NCBI RefSeq assembly: GCF_003967575.1
Contig: NZ_BIFT01000001.1
Coordinates: forward strand, 2,232,001 to 2,296,000
DNA: 64,000 nt
Direction of reading: 5' to 3'
Origin: Dictyobacter alpinus
GTDB lineage: Bacteria > Chloroflexota > Ktedonobacteria > Ktedonobacterales > Ktedonobacteraceae
Positions 27,244 through 35,090 of the stretch are shown piece after piece. The number at the start of each line of letters is the position of its first letter. Within the stretch, counting starts at the first letter, position 1. Below the pieces are notes generated by a model. It had not been told where the DNA came from and made no database searches. It saw only the letters and a list, made by a program, of their open reading frames with translations. The translations under genes and the position numbers were made by a program.

Positions 27244-27960
27244 TCAGCGCGGGTGGAAAGTCTTCCCATCATTGATGAAGAGGAAATCCCGGTCACCGAC
27301 ATGGACAATCAAATTGATTTTCCCTTGCTGGTTGACAACACTCCCGGTGATGGGAATGAGGTCCTGGCCAGAACCATCTAGAGTAGGGCCATTAAAGATA
27401 CGCATTTTTGAAGTATCGCCACCCGGAATTTCATAAACTTGAATATGTCCGTGAAGATTAATAAAGACAAAGTGGGTAGGATGTTCAGTACTATCATTAT
27501 GTCCGACCACAGCATCAACATGAGCGGTACGGGGATAACCATAGGTCATATCTTGTTGAAAGCCCTGCCACCACGAAAACAGCCAGGTCAAACCGAGCAA
27601 AAGCAACATCGCCACGATCATGCCAACGATTAACATTGGATAAAAACGTTTTTTGGCCGGACCCTGTTTGGGAGCCAGTTCATTGCGACGCACATCTACC
27701 GTTTTGGACGGTCGACCAGCGCTGTAAGCAGCACCACCTGGTTGTCGAGTGGGATACACGCTTTGAGTCTTAGTAGTATTTCCACTTGAACGACGACGTT
27801 GAATAGAAGATGTATTCTGATTTTGCAAAACCAGAGGATCATCTACGGTCTCATATGGCTTGTAGCGACGTGTGCTACTCGGCATACGCGTGACATAAAG
27901 ATCATCACGATCCTCAACATCGTAATAGGCAGGCTGCCGGCGGGTATAAGTCGTTCCCAT
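27244..27960 (-). CDS. Hypothetical membrane-anchored protein
   Basis: 238 residues. The first 100 are charged and disordered, rich in Arg/Tyr/Ser (RRQPAYYDVEDRDD, SIQRRRSSGN). One membrane segment follows (about 107-128, LIVGMIVAMLLLLGLTWLFSW), then an extracytoplasmic domain of about 105 residues with alternating beta strands (HFVFINLHGHIQVYEIPGG, INLIVHVGDRDFLFINDGK). I do not recognise the family. GGAGGAATCG precedes the ATG. Confidence 0.75.
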   Translation of the reverse strand: MGTTYTRRQPAYYDVEDRDDLYVTRMPSSTRRYKPYETVDDPLVLQNQNTSSIQRRRSSGNTTKTQSVYPTRQPGGAAYSAGRPSKTVDVRRNELAPKQGPAKKRFYPMLIVGMIVAMLLLLGLTWLFSWWQGFQQDMTYGYPRTAHVDAVVGHNDSTEHPTHFVFINLHGHIQVYEIPGGDTSKMRIFNGPTLDGSGQDLIPITGSVVNQQGKINLIVHVGDRDFLFINDGKTFHPR

Positions 27961-28726
27961 TACGATTCCTCCTTCTAGATAGATTTTTTAGAACATTTGT
28001 TCTTATTGATAAGTAGTATAACAGAATAGAAGTACTCGTCAAGTGTTGGGATTGGCTACTCTTGAGTGAACCTGATAGAGCAGATATATGCGGTAGATAT
28101 CATATATGAACCCAGATGAGGACTATCCTGCCTGCCTGGGGCAGGATTTAATAATAGTCCAAATGCATAAAAGATGCAAATATATCACCAATAAGTCCAT
28201 GTTTTGTAGTAAATAATGGTAACAATTACTATGGAATCTCAATTTGCATAAAGTGAGGTGGGTGCAAGGGGGAAGATGCTCCATGATGGATCCACTATCT
28301 TTATTATCCTCGCAAAGCCGTTTTCCCTACTAGAAGAGAAACAAGGAGCATCTCTTTTTTTAGTGTAGCACTGGTTAGAAATCAACAAAATAAATGTAGA
28401 TCTTTTATGTATCAGCCATTGATATTCAGTTCAAAGGTATCTTTCCTTTCTTTTCGCCGACTGTGGCGGCACGCGAGAGAAGGGAAGATACGAGGGAGAC
28501 ACCCCTCGAACCCCGGCAAGGGGCTAAGCCGCCCCTTGCAACCCCGCTTTTCAGGCGGTGCGGGTAAAGAATAGAAACACGAGGGCTCATCCCTCTGACC
28601 CTGGCAAGGGGCGGCTTAGCCCCTTGCAACCCCGCTGCTCAGGCGGGCTCGTGCGACATGAGTCATACCAGGGGATACCTCTCTAACTTCCGGAAGCGGA
28701 TTGACTACCCTTTACAACTCCGCTGC
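27961..28726. other. Gene-free region with a structured segment and GC-rich repeats
   Basis: About 765 bp without a gene. At 28270-28362 the arms AGATGCTCC and GGAGCATCT enclose about 70 nt and are followed by TTTTTTT, so a small RNA or attenuator on the plus strand is possible. At about 28500-28650 there are two similar GC-rich inverted repeats (GGCAAGGGGCTAAGCCGCCCC and GGCAAGGGGCGGCTTAGCCCC), each followed by TTGCAACCCCGCT, in the style of the 2.9-3.1 kb block. Confidence 0.5.
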
Positions 28727-29473
28727 TCAGGCAAAGAGAAAGGAGACACCGGGGCCTGGAGCAAACTCGACATTTGTGACCTGGGTATAATTGGGACCCC
28801 AGTTCATATTACTGGCAATCACATGCCCGTTACTCTTCACAGACTCCACCAGGGCCACATGGCCCAGGCCAGAGGCCCCTTGAACTCCCGGTTGTAGATT
28901 GATAATCGAACCAACTACAGGAGTTGCAGACACATGCCAGTGAAACTCACGCGCCCGATCCTGCCACTGCCAGGCATTCGCATTCATGGACCAGGGAACA
29001 AAGAAGCCATGCACCTGAAAGTAACGCTGGCTGGCCCACCATGTACACACCCCATAGGGAAAAGGATTGCCCTTCCCATGGATCGCACCCACCACGGGTA
29101 GCTGAACAGGACGATTACTCACAGGCGCCGCTTTAGCGATACCATTAGTGCCTGAATTTTGCATACAGATATGTTGACTTACAAAAATCATATTGGGATT
29201 AGCCAGATGATTATAGGAAGACAATTTTTGCCACGTCGTCCCATGACTGGCCGCAATCGATCCCAGGGTATCACCGCTACGCACCACATACGTCTGATCA
29301 CCCTGCGCACAAGGAGCCTGAGCTAGAGCGCCAAATAGAGCCGGCGTAAAGGCGCTACCCAACCAGCCCAATCCGAGCACCGTCAACACAATAACATGAC
29401 CAACCACAATACTCATCACACGATGCTGCCGTAAGTACATCCAGATACGTCGACTCTTTTCAGTTGACAACAA
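28727..29473 (-). CDS. Secreted LysM + CHAP cell-wall hydrolase
   Basis: About 248 residues: a membrane/signal segment (IVVGHVIVLTVLGLGWLGSAF), a LysM peptidoglycan-binding domain (TYVVRSGDTLGSIAASHG... PNMIFVSQHIC, about 60-105), then a CHAP amidase/endopeptidase domain with catalytic Cys in FPYGVCTWWASQRY and His in GLGHVALVESV. It should cleave peptide bonds in peptidoglycan outside the membrane. The start is uncertain: CGAGGAG sits 8 nt before a TTG at 29473, which is preferred here; a longer TTG start (29497) and an internal ATG (29440) are possible. A paralogue lacking LysM follows upstream at 29720-30325. Confidence 0.88.
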   Translation of the reverse strand: MLSTEKSRRIWMYLRQHRVMSIVVGHVIVLTVLGLGWLGSAFTPALFGALAQAPCAQGDQTYVVRSGDTLGSIAASHGTTWQKLSSYNHLANPNMIFVSQHICMQNSGTNGIAKAAPVSNRPVQLPVVGAIHGKGNPFPYGVCTWWASQRYFQVHGFFVPWSMNANAWQWQDRAREFHWHVSATPVVGSIINLQPGVQGASGLGHVALVESVKSNGHVIASNMNWGPNYTQVTNVEFAPGPGVSFLFA

Positions 29474-29670
29474 ATCTACTTCTCCTCGACTCTGCAAAAC
29501 AACACAGGCAGAGATACCTGCTACTTATAATTAATGGATATCGATGTATATATTAGCGCATCATAAGCCAGTCATCATGAAATACAGTGAAACATAGGAA
29601 AAAAGGTTGATATAAGGTTAAGATCCCTTCAATTATTTTTATACGCTTTTAATACAAGCCAAAAAGCACA

Positions 29671-29709
29671 AAAAAAAAGAGGTCAGATATTATCTGGCCT
29701 CTTTTTTAG
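29671..29709 (-). terminator. Rho-independent terminator
   Basis: AAAAAAGAGGTCAGATA pairs with TATCTGGCCTCTTTTTT (one G-T pair). On the minus strand it lies 10 bp after the stop of the CHAP gene at 29720. Confidence 0.8.
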
Positions 29710-29719
29710 GGAAAAAAGA

Positions 29720-30325
29720 CTATTTGTCGGTGATGAAAGAGACACCCGAACCAGGACCATAACGGAACTGCGACTGTGAAATGACACCCAGGCCAGCCCA
29801 GTTCATCTGACTGACAAGCACACGTCCATTACTCAAAACCTGATTAACAATTGCTACATGACCATAGCTACCGGTACCCTGAGTCCATGTGCCCAGAACC
29901 ATAATAGAACCAACAGTAGGAGTAGCAGAGACATGCCAACCATAATCATAAGCGCGAGCAACCCATTGATATGCATTTGAATTAATTGTCCAGGGAACAT
30001 AGATACCATGCAATTGATAGTAGCGCATATTTGCATAATAGGTACACTGACCCCATGGGAAGTAATTGCCACGACCACGAACAGCGGTAGACGGGGTATG
30101 CAAAGTCACAGGAGTAACTTGAGCGGAAGTAGTATGAACATTTGCCGTAGTCGCAACCTGTGTAGCCATATTTGTGTTCGCCTTAGCGGAAGCAGACTGT
30201 GCAGTAACCATACCAGTGCCAAGCAACATAAGAGCAAGAGCAGCCATTATGACAACCTGTCCGGCGACCATGCTGACGACTCGATGTTGGGATCCGAACT
30301 GCGAGATGCTGTGTGTTTTCGGCAT
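29720..30325 (-). CDS. Secreted CHAP-domain protein
   Basis: 201 residues: a signal segment at about 17-43 (VVIMAALALMLLGTGMV) with an AxA-type site after it, a Thr/Val-rich spacer, and a CHAP domain from about 85 with the catalytic Cys in FPWGQCTYYANMRYYQ and His in YGHVAIVNQVL. It is closely related to the CHAP domain of the neighbouring LysM protein but has no LysM domain. It is a probable peptidoglycan amidase or endopeptidase. AAGGAG lies 12 nt before the ATG. Confidence 0.9.
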   Translation of the reverse strand: MPKTHSISQFGSQHRVVSMVAGQVVIMAALALMLLGTGMVTAQSASAKANTNMATQVATTANVHTTSAQVTPVTLHTPSTAVRGRGNYFPWGQCTYYANMRYYQLHGIYVPWTINSNAYQWVARAYDYGWHVSATPTVGSIMVLGTWTQGTGSYGHVAIVNQVLSNGRVLVSQMNWAGLGVISQSQFRYGPGSGVSFITDK

Positions 30326-30699
30326 AGATAGTGAATCTCCTTAGGTAGATATGTACATTCTCAATCACCACCACGGTTATTTAAAATGTACCGATTGGTT
30401 GTCTTTATATTAACGCATCCTCAACTGAAACACTATGAAACACCATGAAACATGGTACCAATTAGCTACTCAGAATCGATTTTGAGCCTGGACATCTCCG
30501 TAAAAGGTCACAATAGTTGCACTCACAATCTATACACAAAAAGTATTTAAAGTAATTCACAGTAAATATAGCAATTCATTTTGCCACTCAAAAAGAAAGA
30601 AAGGCCAGGTGTTGTCAACCCCTGAAAAAAAGTCAAACAAAAAGTACCGGGAGGTACCAATCAATTTTCTGAGGCACCAAAAAAAGCGCCCCGCAGGGG
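30326..30699. other. Intergenic region upstream of tRNA-Phe
   Basis: No gene seen. It should contain the promoter of the CHAP gene. A GGTACC-containing pair of half sites (AGTACCGGGAGGTACC, about 30644-30659) and a GCGCCCCGCAGGGG hairpin stand just before the tRNA promoter. Confidence 0.5.
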
Positions 30700-30728
30700 T
30701 TGACGTAAATTCGAGAACGTGTTATATT
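30700..30728 (+). promoter_or_regulatory. Sigma-70-type promoter of tRNA-Phe
   Basis: TTGACG (30700-30705), a 17-base spacer, then TATATT (30723-30728), 8 nt before the first base of the tRNA. Confidence 0.85.
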
Positions 30729-30736
30729 ATTGCCAC

Positions 30737-30809
30737 GCCAAGATAGCTCAGTCGGTAGAGCATAGCACTGAAAATGCTAGTGTCGTCGGTTCGATTCCGT
30801 CTCTTGGCA
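30737..30809 (+). tRNA. tRNA-Phe (GAA)
   Basis: 73 nt with a 7-bp acceptor stem (GCCAAGA/TCTTGGC), a D arm with AGCTCAGTCGGTAGAGC, anticodon stem TAGCA/TGCTA, loop CTGAAAA giving anticodon GAA, and a TPsiC arm with GGTTCGATTCC. CCA is not encoded. Its 3' end is the attachment site of the integrative element. Confidence 0.96.
30796..30809 (+). other. attL core (tRNA 3' end)
   Basis: TCCGTCTCTTGGCA is repeated exactly at 55506-55519, in the same orientation. It covers the end of the T arm and the acceptor strand, the usual site used by tyrosine integrases. Confidence 0.85.
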
Positions 30810-30824
30810 CCTTCATACTTTTGA

Positions 30825-30872
30825 AACCCGCGTCCATCGGCTCCATAGGCTGATGGACGCGGGTTCGTTTTT
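30825..30872 (+). terminator. Terminator after tRNA-Phe / integrase end
   Basis: AACCCGCGTCCATC pairs with GATGGACGCGGGTT, followed by CGTTTTT. The loop (GGCTCCATAGGCT) resembles that of the hairpin just beyond attR (55534-55582). Confidence 0.8.
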
Positions 30873-30928
30873 GGCAAAAAATGGCATTTTGCGCCGAAAT
30901 TGACGCCAAAACAAAAAAATCTCTTCTT

Positions 30929-32104
30929 TTAGTCCTCCTCTTCTTCTTCGCTCACCTCATCAGCATCTTCTAGGATATCCCCCAACTTGCTCATAGCATC
31001 AATCTGCATAGTAGGTAAAACATGAGAATAGATATCCATCGTCATGCTGATTTGACTGTGACCCAGGATCTCTTGCACGATCTTCGGGTTGGTGCCTTGT
31101 TCTAGCAAGAGCGTAGCTGTACTATGACGCAGGTCATGGAAACGAATATCCGGCAAGCCTGCTTTTTTGAGTAGCATTTTTAATTGAACCAGGACATCAT
31201 AGCCTGGATCCAGGTGCTCACCCATCGGTTTGCAGAAGACAAAGTCATTATCATGCCAGAAGGGGCCAGCTGCTTCTTTCCACTGCTGCTGTACTTCTTT
31301 ATGCTTCTTCAGAGCCTCTATAGCCGGAACCGTCAAGACTAGACTGCGGCGACTCTTTGACGTTTTCGTTTCAGCAAGTTGATATCCTTGTCCAGTAGGC
31401 ATGCGAACTAAAGCATGGCGGATCTGTAAGACGCCGCGCACTAAATTAACATCTTTCCACATTAATCCTAGCAACTCACCACGTCTCATGCCTGTTGAAA
31501 GTGCCAAGAGGAAAAGCGCTTCCTGAGGATGGCCCTTAGCAGCTTCTAGCAATTTACGAGCCTGTGCAGCTGACAGAGGAGTTATTTCTTTGCGTACAGT
31601 TCGTGGAGGAGAAACCATTTTACAAACATTTCGTGACACCAGACCTAAACGAACCGCCTTATCCAGAGCCGTGTGAAGCATGCCATGGATAGCAGCAACA
31701 GACTTTGGCTTTAATCCTCCTTCTAATTTTTGTAGATACAAACGATCCAGATGTTGAGGAGTAAGCTTTTGCAGCGTAAGTTTGCCTAATGTAGGTACCA
31801 GGTGCAAGCGAACGATCGCTTCATAACGTTCCCAACTACGAGGTCGAATAGTTTGCTTGTGAGTCTCTAACCACTCTTTTAAGTACTGCTCTAAAGTTTG
31901 TTGCTTTCCACTGATAACAGTTCCCTGGTGAAGCTCTTGCTGGAGCTGCCTTAGTTTTTCATTTGCTTCCTTTTTATTTTTTGCATAGGTACGTTTTCTA
32001 GTGCCGTCTTCGAGGGTTATTCTAATTTCATATCTGCCATCCTTGCGTAGAGAGATGGAGCCCTCTCCATGGCCGCGGTGGCCTCCACTTTTTTTCTCAA
32101 CCAT
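30929..32104 (-). CDS. int: Tyrosine-type site-specific integrase
   Basis: 391 residues: an N-terminal AP2-like arm-binding region (GHRGHGEGSISLRKDGRYEI), a SAM-like core-binding domain (about 70-165, TLEQYLKEWLETHKQT), and a catalytic domain with Arg in STGMRRGELLGL (about 207), H-x-x-R in FHDLRHSTATLLL, the GH of LGHSQISMTMD and the nucleophile in IYSHV. The C-terminus is an acidic run (SEEEEED). It should integrate and excise the element at tRNA-Phe. AGGAAGG abuts the first ATG (32113) but stands 9 nt before ATG 32104, which is therefore chosen. A broken homologue is at 57430-57725. Confidence 0.95.
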   Translation of the reverse strand: MVEKKSGGHRGHGEGSISLRKDGRYEIRITLEDGTRKRTYAKNKKEANEKLRQLQQELHQGTVISGKQQTLEQYLKEWLETHKQTIRPRSWERYEAIVRLHLVPTLGKLTLQKLTPQHLDRLYLQKLEGGLKPKSVAAIHGMLHTALDKAVRLGLVSRNVCKMVSPPRTVRKEITPLSAAQARKLLEAAKGHPQEALFLLALSTGMRRGELLGLMWKDVNLVRGVLQIRHALVRMPTGQGYQLAETKTSKSRRSLVLTVPAIEALKKHKEVQQQWKEAAGPFWHDNDFVFCKPMGEHLDPGYDVLVQLKMLLKKAGLPDIRFHDLRHSTATLLLEQGTNPKIVQEILGHSQISMTMDIYSHVLPTMQIDAMSKLGDILEDADEVSEEEEED

Positions 32105-32173
32105 TGCATTCATCCTTCCTATAAGAAAAAAGCTGCACTAAATAATTAGTGCAGCGGGTTATCACATCAAAAA

Positions 32174-32374
32174 CTATAACTGTTGTTCACGTGCCTGAAG
32201 CCAGGCTTTCAGTGCATCAGGTCGAACCATCCTCTTTCGGCCAAACAGAACAACAGGAAGGTTAGCCGTGAGTATGAGTTGATAAACAGTTCCTCGACTA
32301 ACACCTAATGCCTGGGCAACCTGAGTAACATTCATGAGCATCGGCTGTACGGTGTGTTTCTGAGCTTGCTGCAT
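32174..32374 (-). CDS. Excisionase-like helix-turn-helix protein
   Basis: 66 residues with a MerR/excisionase-type HTH (MNVTQVAQALGVSRGTVYQLI, then a wing with LFGRKRMVRPDALKAWL). It lies 70 bp upstream of the integrase in the same direction. This size and position are typical of recombination directionality factors, which tilt the integrase toward excision. Confidence 0.85.
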   Translation of the reverse strand: MQQAQKHTVQPMLMNVTQVAQALGVSRGTVYQLILTANLPVVLFGRKRMVRPDALKAWLQAREQQL

Positions 32375-32418
32375 AGATTTTTTACTCCTGTGATTTTTTT
32401 CCTCGGATCGTCGGGGTT

Positions 32419-32495
32419 AAAACCTGCAAACCTGCGAGCCGCTCTACAGGCGGCTTCACAGAGAGGGCAAACCTGCAACGAAACCTGCAAACTGC
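32419..32495. repeat. CCTGCAAA iterons, block 1
   Basis: AACCTGCAAACCTGC at 32420-32435 and AAACCTGCAACGAAACCTGCAAAC near 32469-32492 give four copies of the AACCTGC core, with a GC-rich hairpin (GAGCCGC..GCGGCTT) between the two pairs. Further copies flank the primase/DUF5131 genes at 34748-34772 and 34882-34907. Confidence 0.7.
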
Positions 32496-32540
32496 CCTTT
32501 TTTTCTTTATAGTTGGTTGAAACACAATCAAAAGATGTTG

Positions 32541-33011
32541 CTACGATGACGTGTGAGAATGGAACAGGTGAGATGCACAGGTATTGCGGAATGCGTGGAG
32601 AGATAACCCATTGCCTTCTATACCTGCCCGCCCTTTGAGCGCTGAGAACCAGCGACTAACAGCATCAGGAGTAAAAGGTTGGCCTTCATCATCTATGAAA
32701 GCCGAGGATACATTGCTATCCACTGCTCTGCGATAACCGTTCAGATATGCGGCCAGCTGCTGACTGACATCATTGGTAACCCGGAAATCACGGCTGATAT
32801 GCGCTTTCCCAATGATATGAATGAGAGATCCCTGGATATCTTGAATGCGTAACTGGCAAAGTTCAGAAACACGCATGCCGGTATGTAACAAGATCAGCAC
32901 CATAGTATGGTCTCTCTGACCTTGGGCCGTTGTCACATCACAGGCTGCAAACAGTTGCTGGATCTGTTCCCATGTGAAGATGAAAACATGAGATTTATAT
33001 GGGGTTGACAT
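32541..33011 (-). pseudogene. Truncated tyrosine recombinase catalytic domain
   Basis: 156 residues that contain only the front of a recombinase catalytic domain: the first Arg box in LLHTGMRVSELCQL, a beta-hairpin Lys region (IIGKAHISRDFRV) and HxxR in LSLHAFRNTCASHLF. The protein then stops (SHTSS) before the GH box and the nucleophilic Tyr, and no frame downstream restores them. There is no N-terminal core-binding domain. Its start is well formed (AAGGAG 6-7 nt before ATG 33011), so it may still be expressed as a defective DNA-binding fragment. Confidence 0.7.
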
Positions 33012-33043
33012 AAGTAACTCCTTTTTTATACTTCAATTGAATA

Positions 33044-33991
33044 CTAAATGGCGTTTTCCTGAATGCGCTGCCAGAGTTCCTGTGCATCCAGGTGATAGTA
33101 GTAGCGCAGAAAATCAAAGAGTGAGCCACCTTTTTGCCAGGTGTAGCAGTACCAACAATAGCCACCAGGAGCGCCAGGCTCGTAGACCTTGAAGGATGCC
33201 CGGCTATCTTGCCCGCTCGCGTGGTGATCACCGAGTGGGCATTTTCCAACACCATTGGCATTCAGATCAACATAGCGACCAATCACCTGGACCGGATCCT
33301 GTTCCGCGTTCCATTGCCGGATCGGCGATGGTCCGTTCGTGGCGCGCTGCCGAGGAGAGGAAAACGATTGATGTGTGGGTCGTGCTGGCGTTGGTTTCTG
33401 CTCCTTCACCAGCTGGGGAACCTGCATCCGGGTGATGGAAGCGAACCAAGCTATGCGCTGTTCATCAGTTTGGGTGAGGGTGACCAAGCCACCTGGTTGA
33501 CGTTCCATGAAGTGATAGCGCTGGCCACTCTTACGATGCACACCTAAGGGTAGCCGAATGAGCGAGCCGTAGCCTTGTCCCTCATCCTGCTTTGGGTAGA
33601 ACTCCATATCCGACGGGCAATAGGATAAGAGCCAGGCGCGCACCCATGATGCTGGGGCGGGAGTCGTGAAGAAGATCCACAGGTGTCCACCTCGCCGGGA
33701 GCGCTCAACATAGGATGCAATGTGGTGCTCTGCTAGCTGCTCCTGGATCCTCCAAAGTCGATCAAGACCGTCTTCCGTATCGGCATCGATGACGGCAAAG
33801 CGACACCGGCCCTGCGCATCCATAATGTAGGTCCCATAGGTTCGTCTTCCAGCCAGATGATTATAGAGATCTGCGGCCGTCAGGGCTTTTCCGGCACGCC
33901 GATACCGGCCGTTTTGCAGTTGGATCGCGTAGTCATCCTGGCGGCCCACAAACAAGCTGTGATAGCTGGAAAGATACTGGGTGATTGCCAT
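33044..33991 (-). CDS. Archaeo-eukaryotic-type primase fused to a CHC2 zinc finger
   Basis: 315 residues. The N-terminal 200 show AEP/TOTE-type primase motifs: the DxD pair in FAVIDADTED (about 70), the sxH-type motif SRRGGHLWIFF (about 104) and LIRLPLGVHRKSG. After a Pro-rich linker (about 205-230) comes a zinc finger like that of DnaG: CPLGDHH ... SFKVYE ... YCWYCYTWQKGGSLFDFL. The combination points to a primase that starts replication of the element. GAGAGGAG lies before ATG 33991. The DUF5131 gene ends 12 bp upstream, so the two are co-transcribed. Confidence 0.85.
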   Translation of the reverse strand: MAITQYLSSYHSLFVGRQDDYAIQLQNGRYRRAGKALTAADLYNHLAGRRTYGTYIMDAQGRCRFAVIDADTEDGLDRLWRIQEQLAEHHIASYVERSRRGGHLWIFFTTPAPASWVRAWLLSYCPSDMEFYPKQDEGQGYGSLIRLPLGVHRKSGQRYHFMERQPGGLVTLTQTDEQRIAWFASITRMQVPQLVKEQKPTPARPTHQSFSSPRQRATNGPSPIRQWNAEQDPVQVIGRYVDLNANGVGKCPLGDHHASGQDSRASFKVYEPGAPGGYCWYCYTWQKGGSLFDFLRYYYHLDAQELWQRIQENAI

Positions 33992-34003
33992 AAGCACTCC
34001 TCT

Positions 34004-34714
34004 CTATGCTGTATGCGGATATTCCATCCACTGACGACCATCAAGCAATGGCAACGGCTGTTTGCGGCCACGAAGAGCATTTTGCTTGTAAAAGAATGCG
34101 GTGCCATGCTCCTGGCAGAGATCGCGCAAGAAACGCGCCCAATCCACGTTCATTGGCCGGGCACCATGGCCACTCTCAGCCCCTGCAATAAGCCAGTGAA
34201 TCCCCGCAAGGTGGAGGTCAGTCAGTTCACCCAGCAGAGGCTCTGCACTGATGAACCGTATGACCGCAGGCACCTGCCTGATCTTATCGGCTCTCCACAC
34301 GTAGTCGTTATTTTCGATAGAGGTGCCAAACCAGATGTTTGGGGCCCAGTCGAGTTTGTGCGCGAGGAGGACCGCTCTACTTGGTCGTTTCGTGAGCACC
34401 TGAAACGTATGCTGTTTGGCCAGACGCATGGTCTCAAATACCTGAATGATGTAGTCATCTGGAACATCTTTGTGAAAGAGGTCTGACATTGAATTGACAA
34501 AGATCATTTGTGGCTTCTTCCAGCGCAATGGGAGCTGCAGGCGGTCAGGCCAGAGTTTCAAGTCAAACCCTTGTTCAAAGTGATTGCCTTTGACGCCTCG
34601 GAATCGTTCGGCTAATGTGCGTGCATAGCAGTGGTCGCATCCTGGTGAGACTTCTGTGCAACCTGTGATAGGATTCCATGTTTTATTGGTCCATTCAATG
34701 GATGTATTGGTCAT
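34004..34714 (-). CDS. DUF5131 (phage Gp37/Gp68-like) protein
   Basis: 236 residues that begin with the family hallmark IEWTNKTWNPITGC, then three cysteines spaced C-x6-C-x2-C (GCTEVSPGCDHCYA), reminiscent of a radical-SAM cluster. QMIFVNSMSDLFHKDVP and FQVLTKRPSR are also conserved. Members occur in phages and mobile elements, often near TcmP-type proteins; their reaction is not established. No TcmP partner is visible here. GGAGG precedes the ATG. Confidence 0.9.
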   Translation of the reverse strand: MTNTSIEWTNKTWNPITGCTEVSPGCDHCYARTLAERFRGVKGNHFEQGFDLKLWPDRLQLPLRWKKPQMIFVNSMSDLFHKDVPDDYIIQVFETMRLAKQHTFQVLTKRPSRAVLLAHKLDWAPNIWFGTSIENNDYVWRADKIRQVPAVIRFISAEPLLGELTDLHLAGIHWLIAGAESGHGARPMNVDWARFLRDLCQEHGTAFFYKQNALRGRKQPLPLLDGRQWMEYPHTA

Positions 34715-34747
34715 TTCTGGTTACCTCCATAGGAAGATTTTTGCAGT

Positions 34748-34907
34748 GCAGGTTTGCAGGTTTGCAGGTTTGTTTTACTTCGATCTGGACATGAGAAAAA
34801 TGATCAAATGTGCGCTCCATGCCCTTCCCAAGCGCTTTTATAGAGGGTTACCTTCTCTTTTTGCTTCTTTTGGGGGATAGGAACCTGCGAAACCTGCAAA
34901 CCTGCGG
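34748..34907. repeat. CCTGCAAA iterons, blocks 2 and 3
   Basis: GCAGGTTTG is repeated three times in direct contact at 34748-34772. The reverse orientation (AACCTGCGAAACCTGC, then AAACCTGC) follows at 34882-34907. Together with block 1 (32419-32495) they frame the primase operon and could be the replication origin or sites for its regulator. The rest of 34715-35090 holds no gene and must contain the divergent promoters. Confidence 0.7.
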
Positions 34908-35090
34908 ATTTTCTCTTTTGGAAAGGAAAACGATTGGTGTTGCGCACACACACACATCGTTTTCCTCTTCTCGAAACCGTGCATTGCACCTACCTTTCTT
35001 TCCTCTAACACTAGTTATATTGAAAAAAACTTATCTGATTACGTTGTACAAAGTAGCTAAAAAAGGGCTACTAGCAAAAAAGGGGATTAA

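Noticed and set aside
28270..28362. c-di-GMP-I riboswitch
   Set aside because: CGCAAAGCC is present, but the other conserved parts of the aptamer are not recognisable and no gene follows on the plus strand.
33134..33547. Plus-strand frame opposite the primase
   Set aside because: Shadow of the primase gene without a ribosome binding site.
34004..34714. Cas or classic radical-SAM gene
   Set aside because: The cysteine spacing is C-x6-C-x2-C and the sequence fits DUF5131, which is not part of CRISPR loci.
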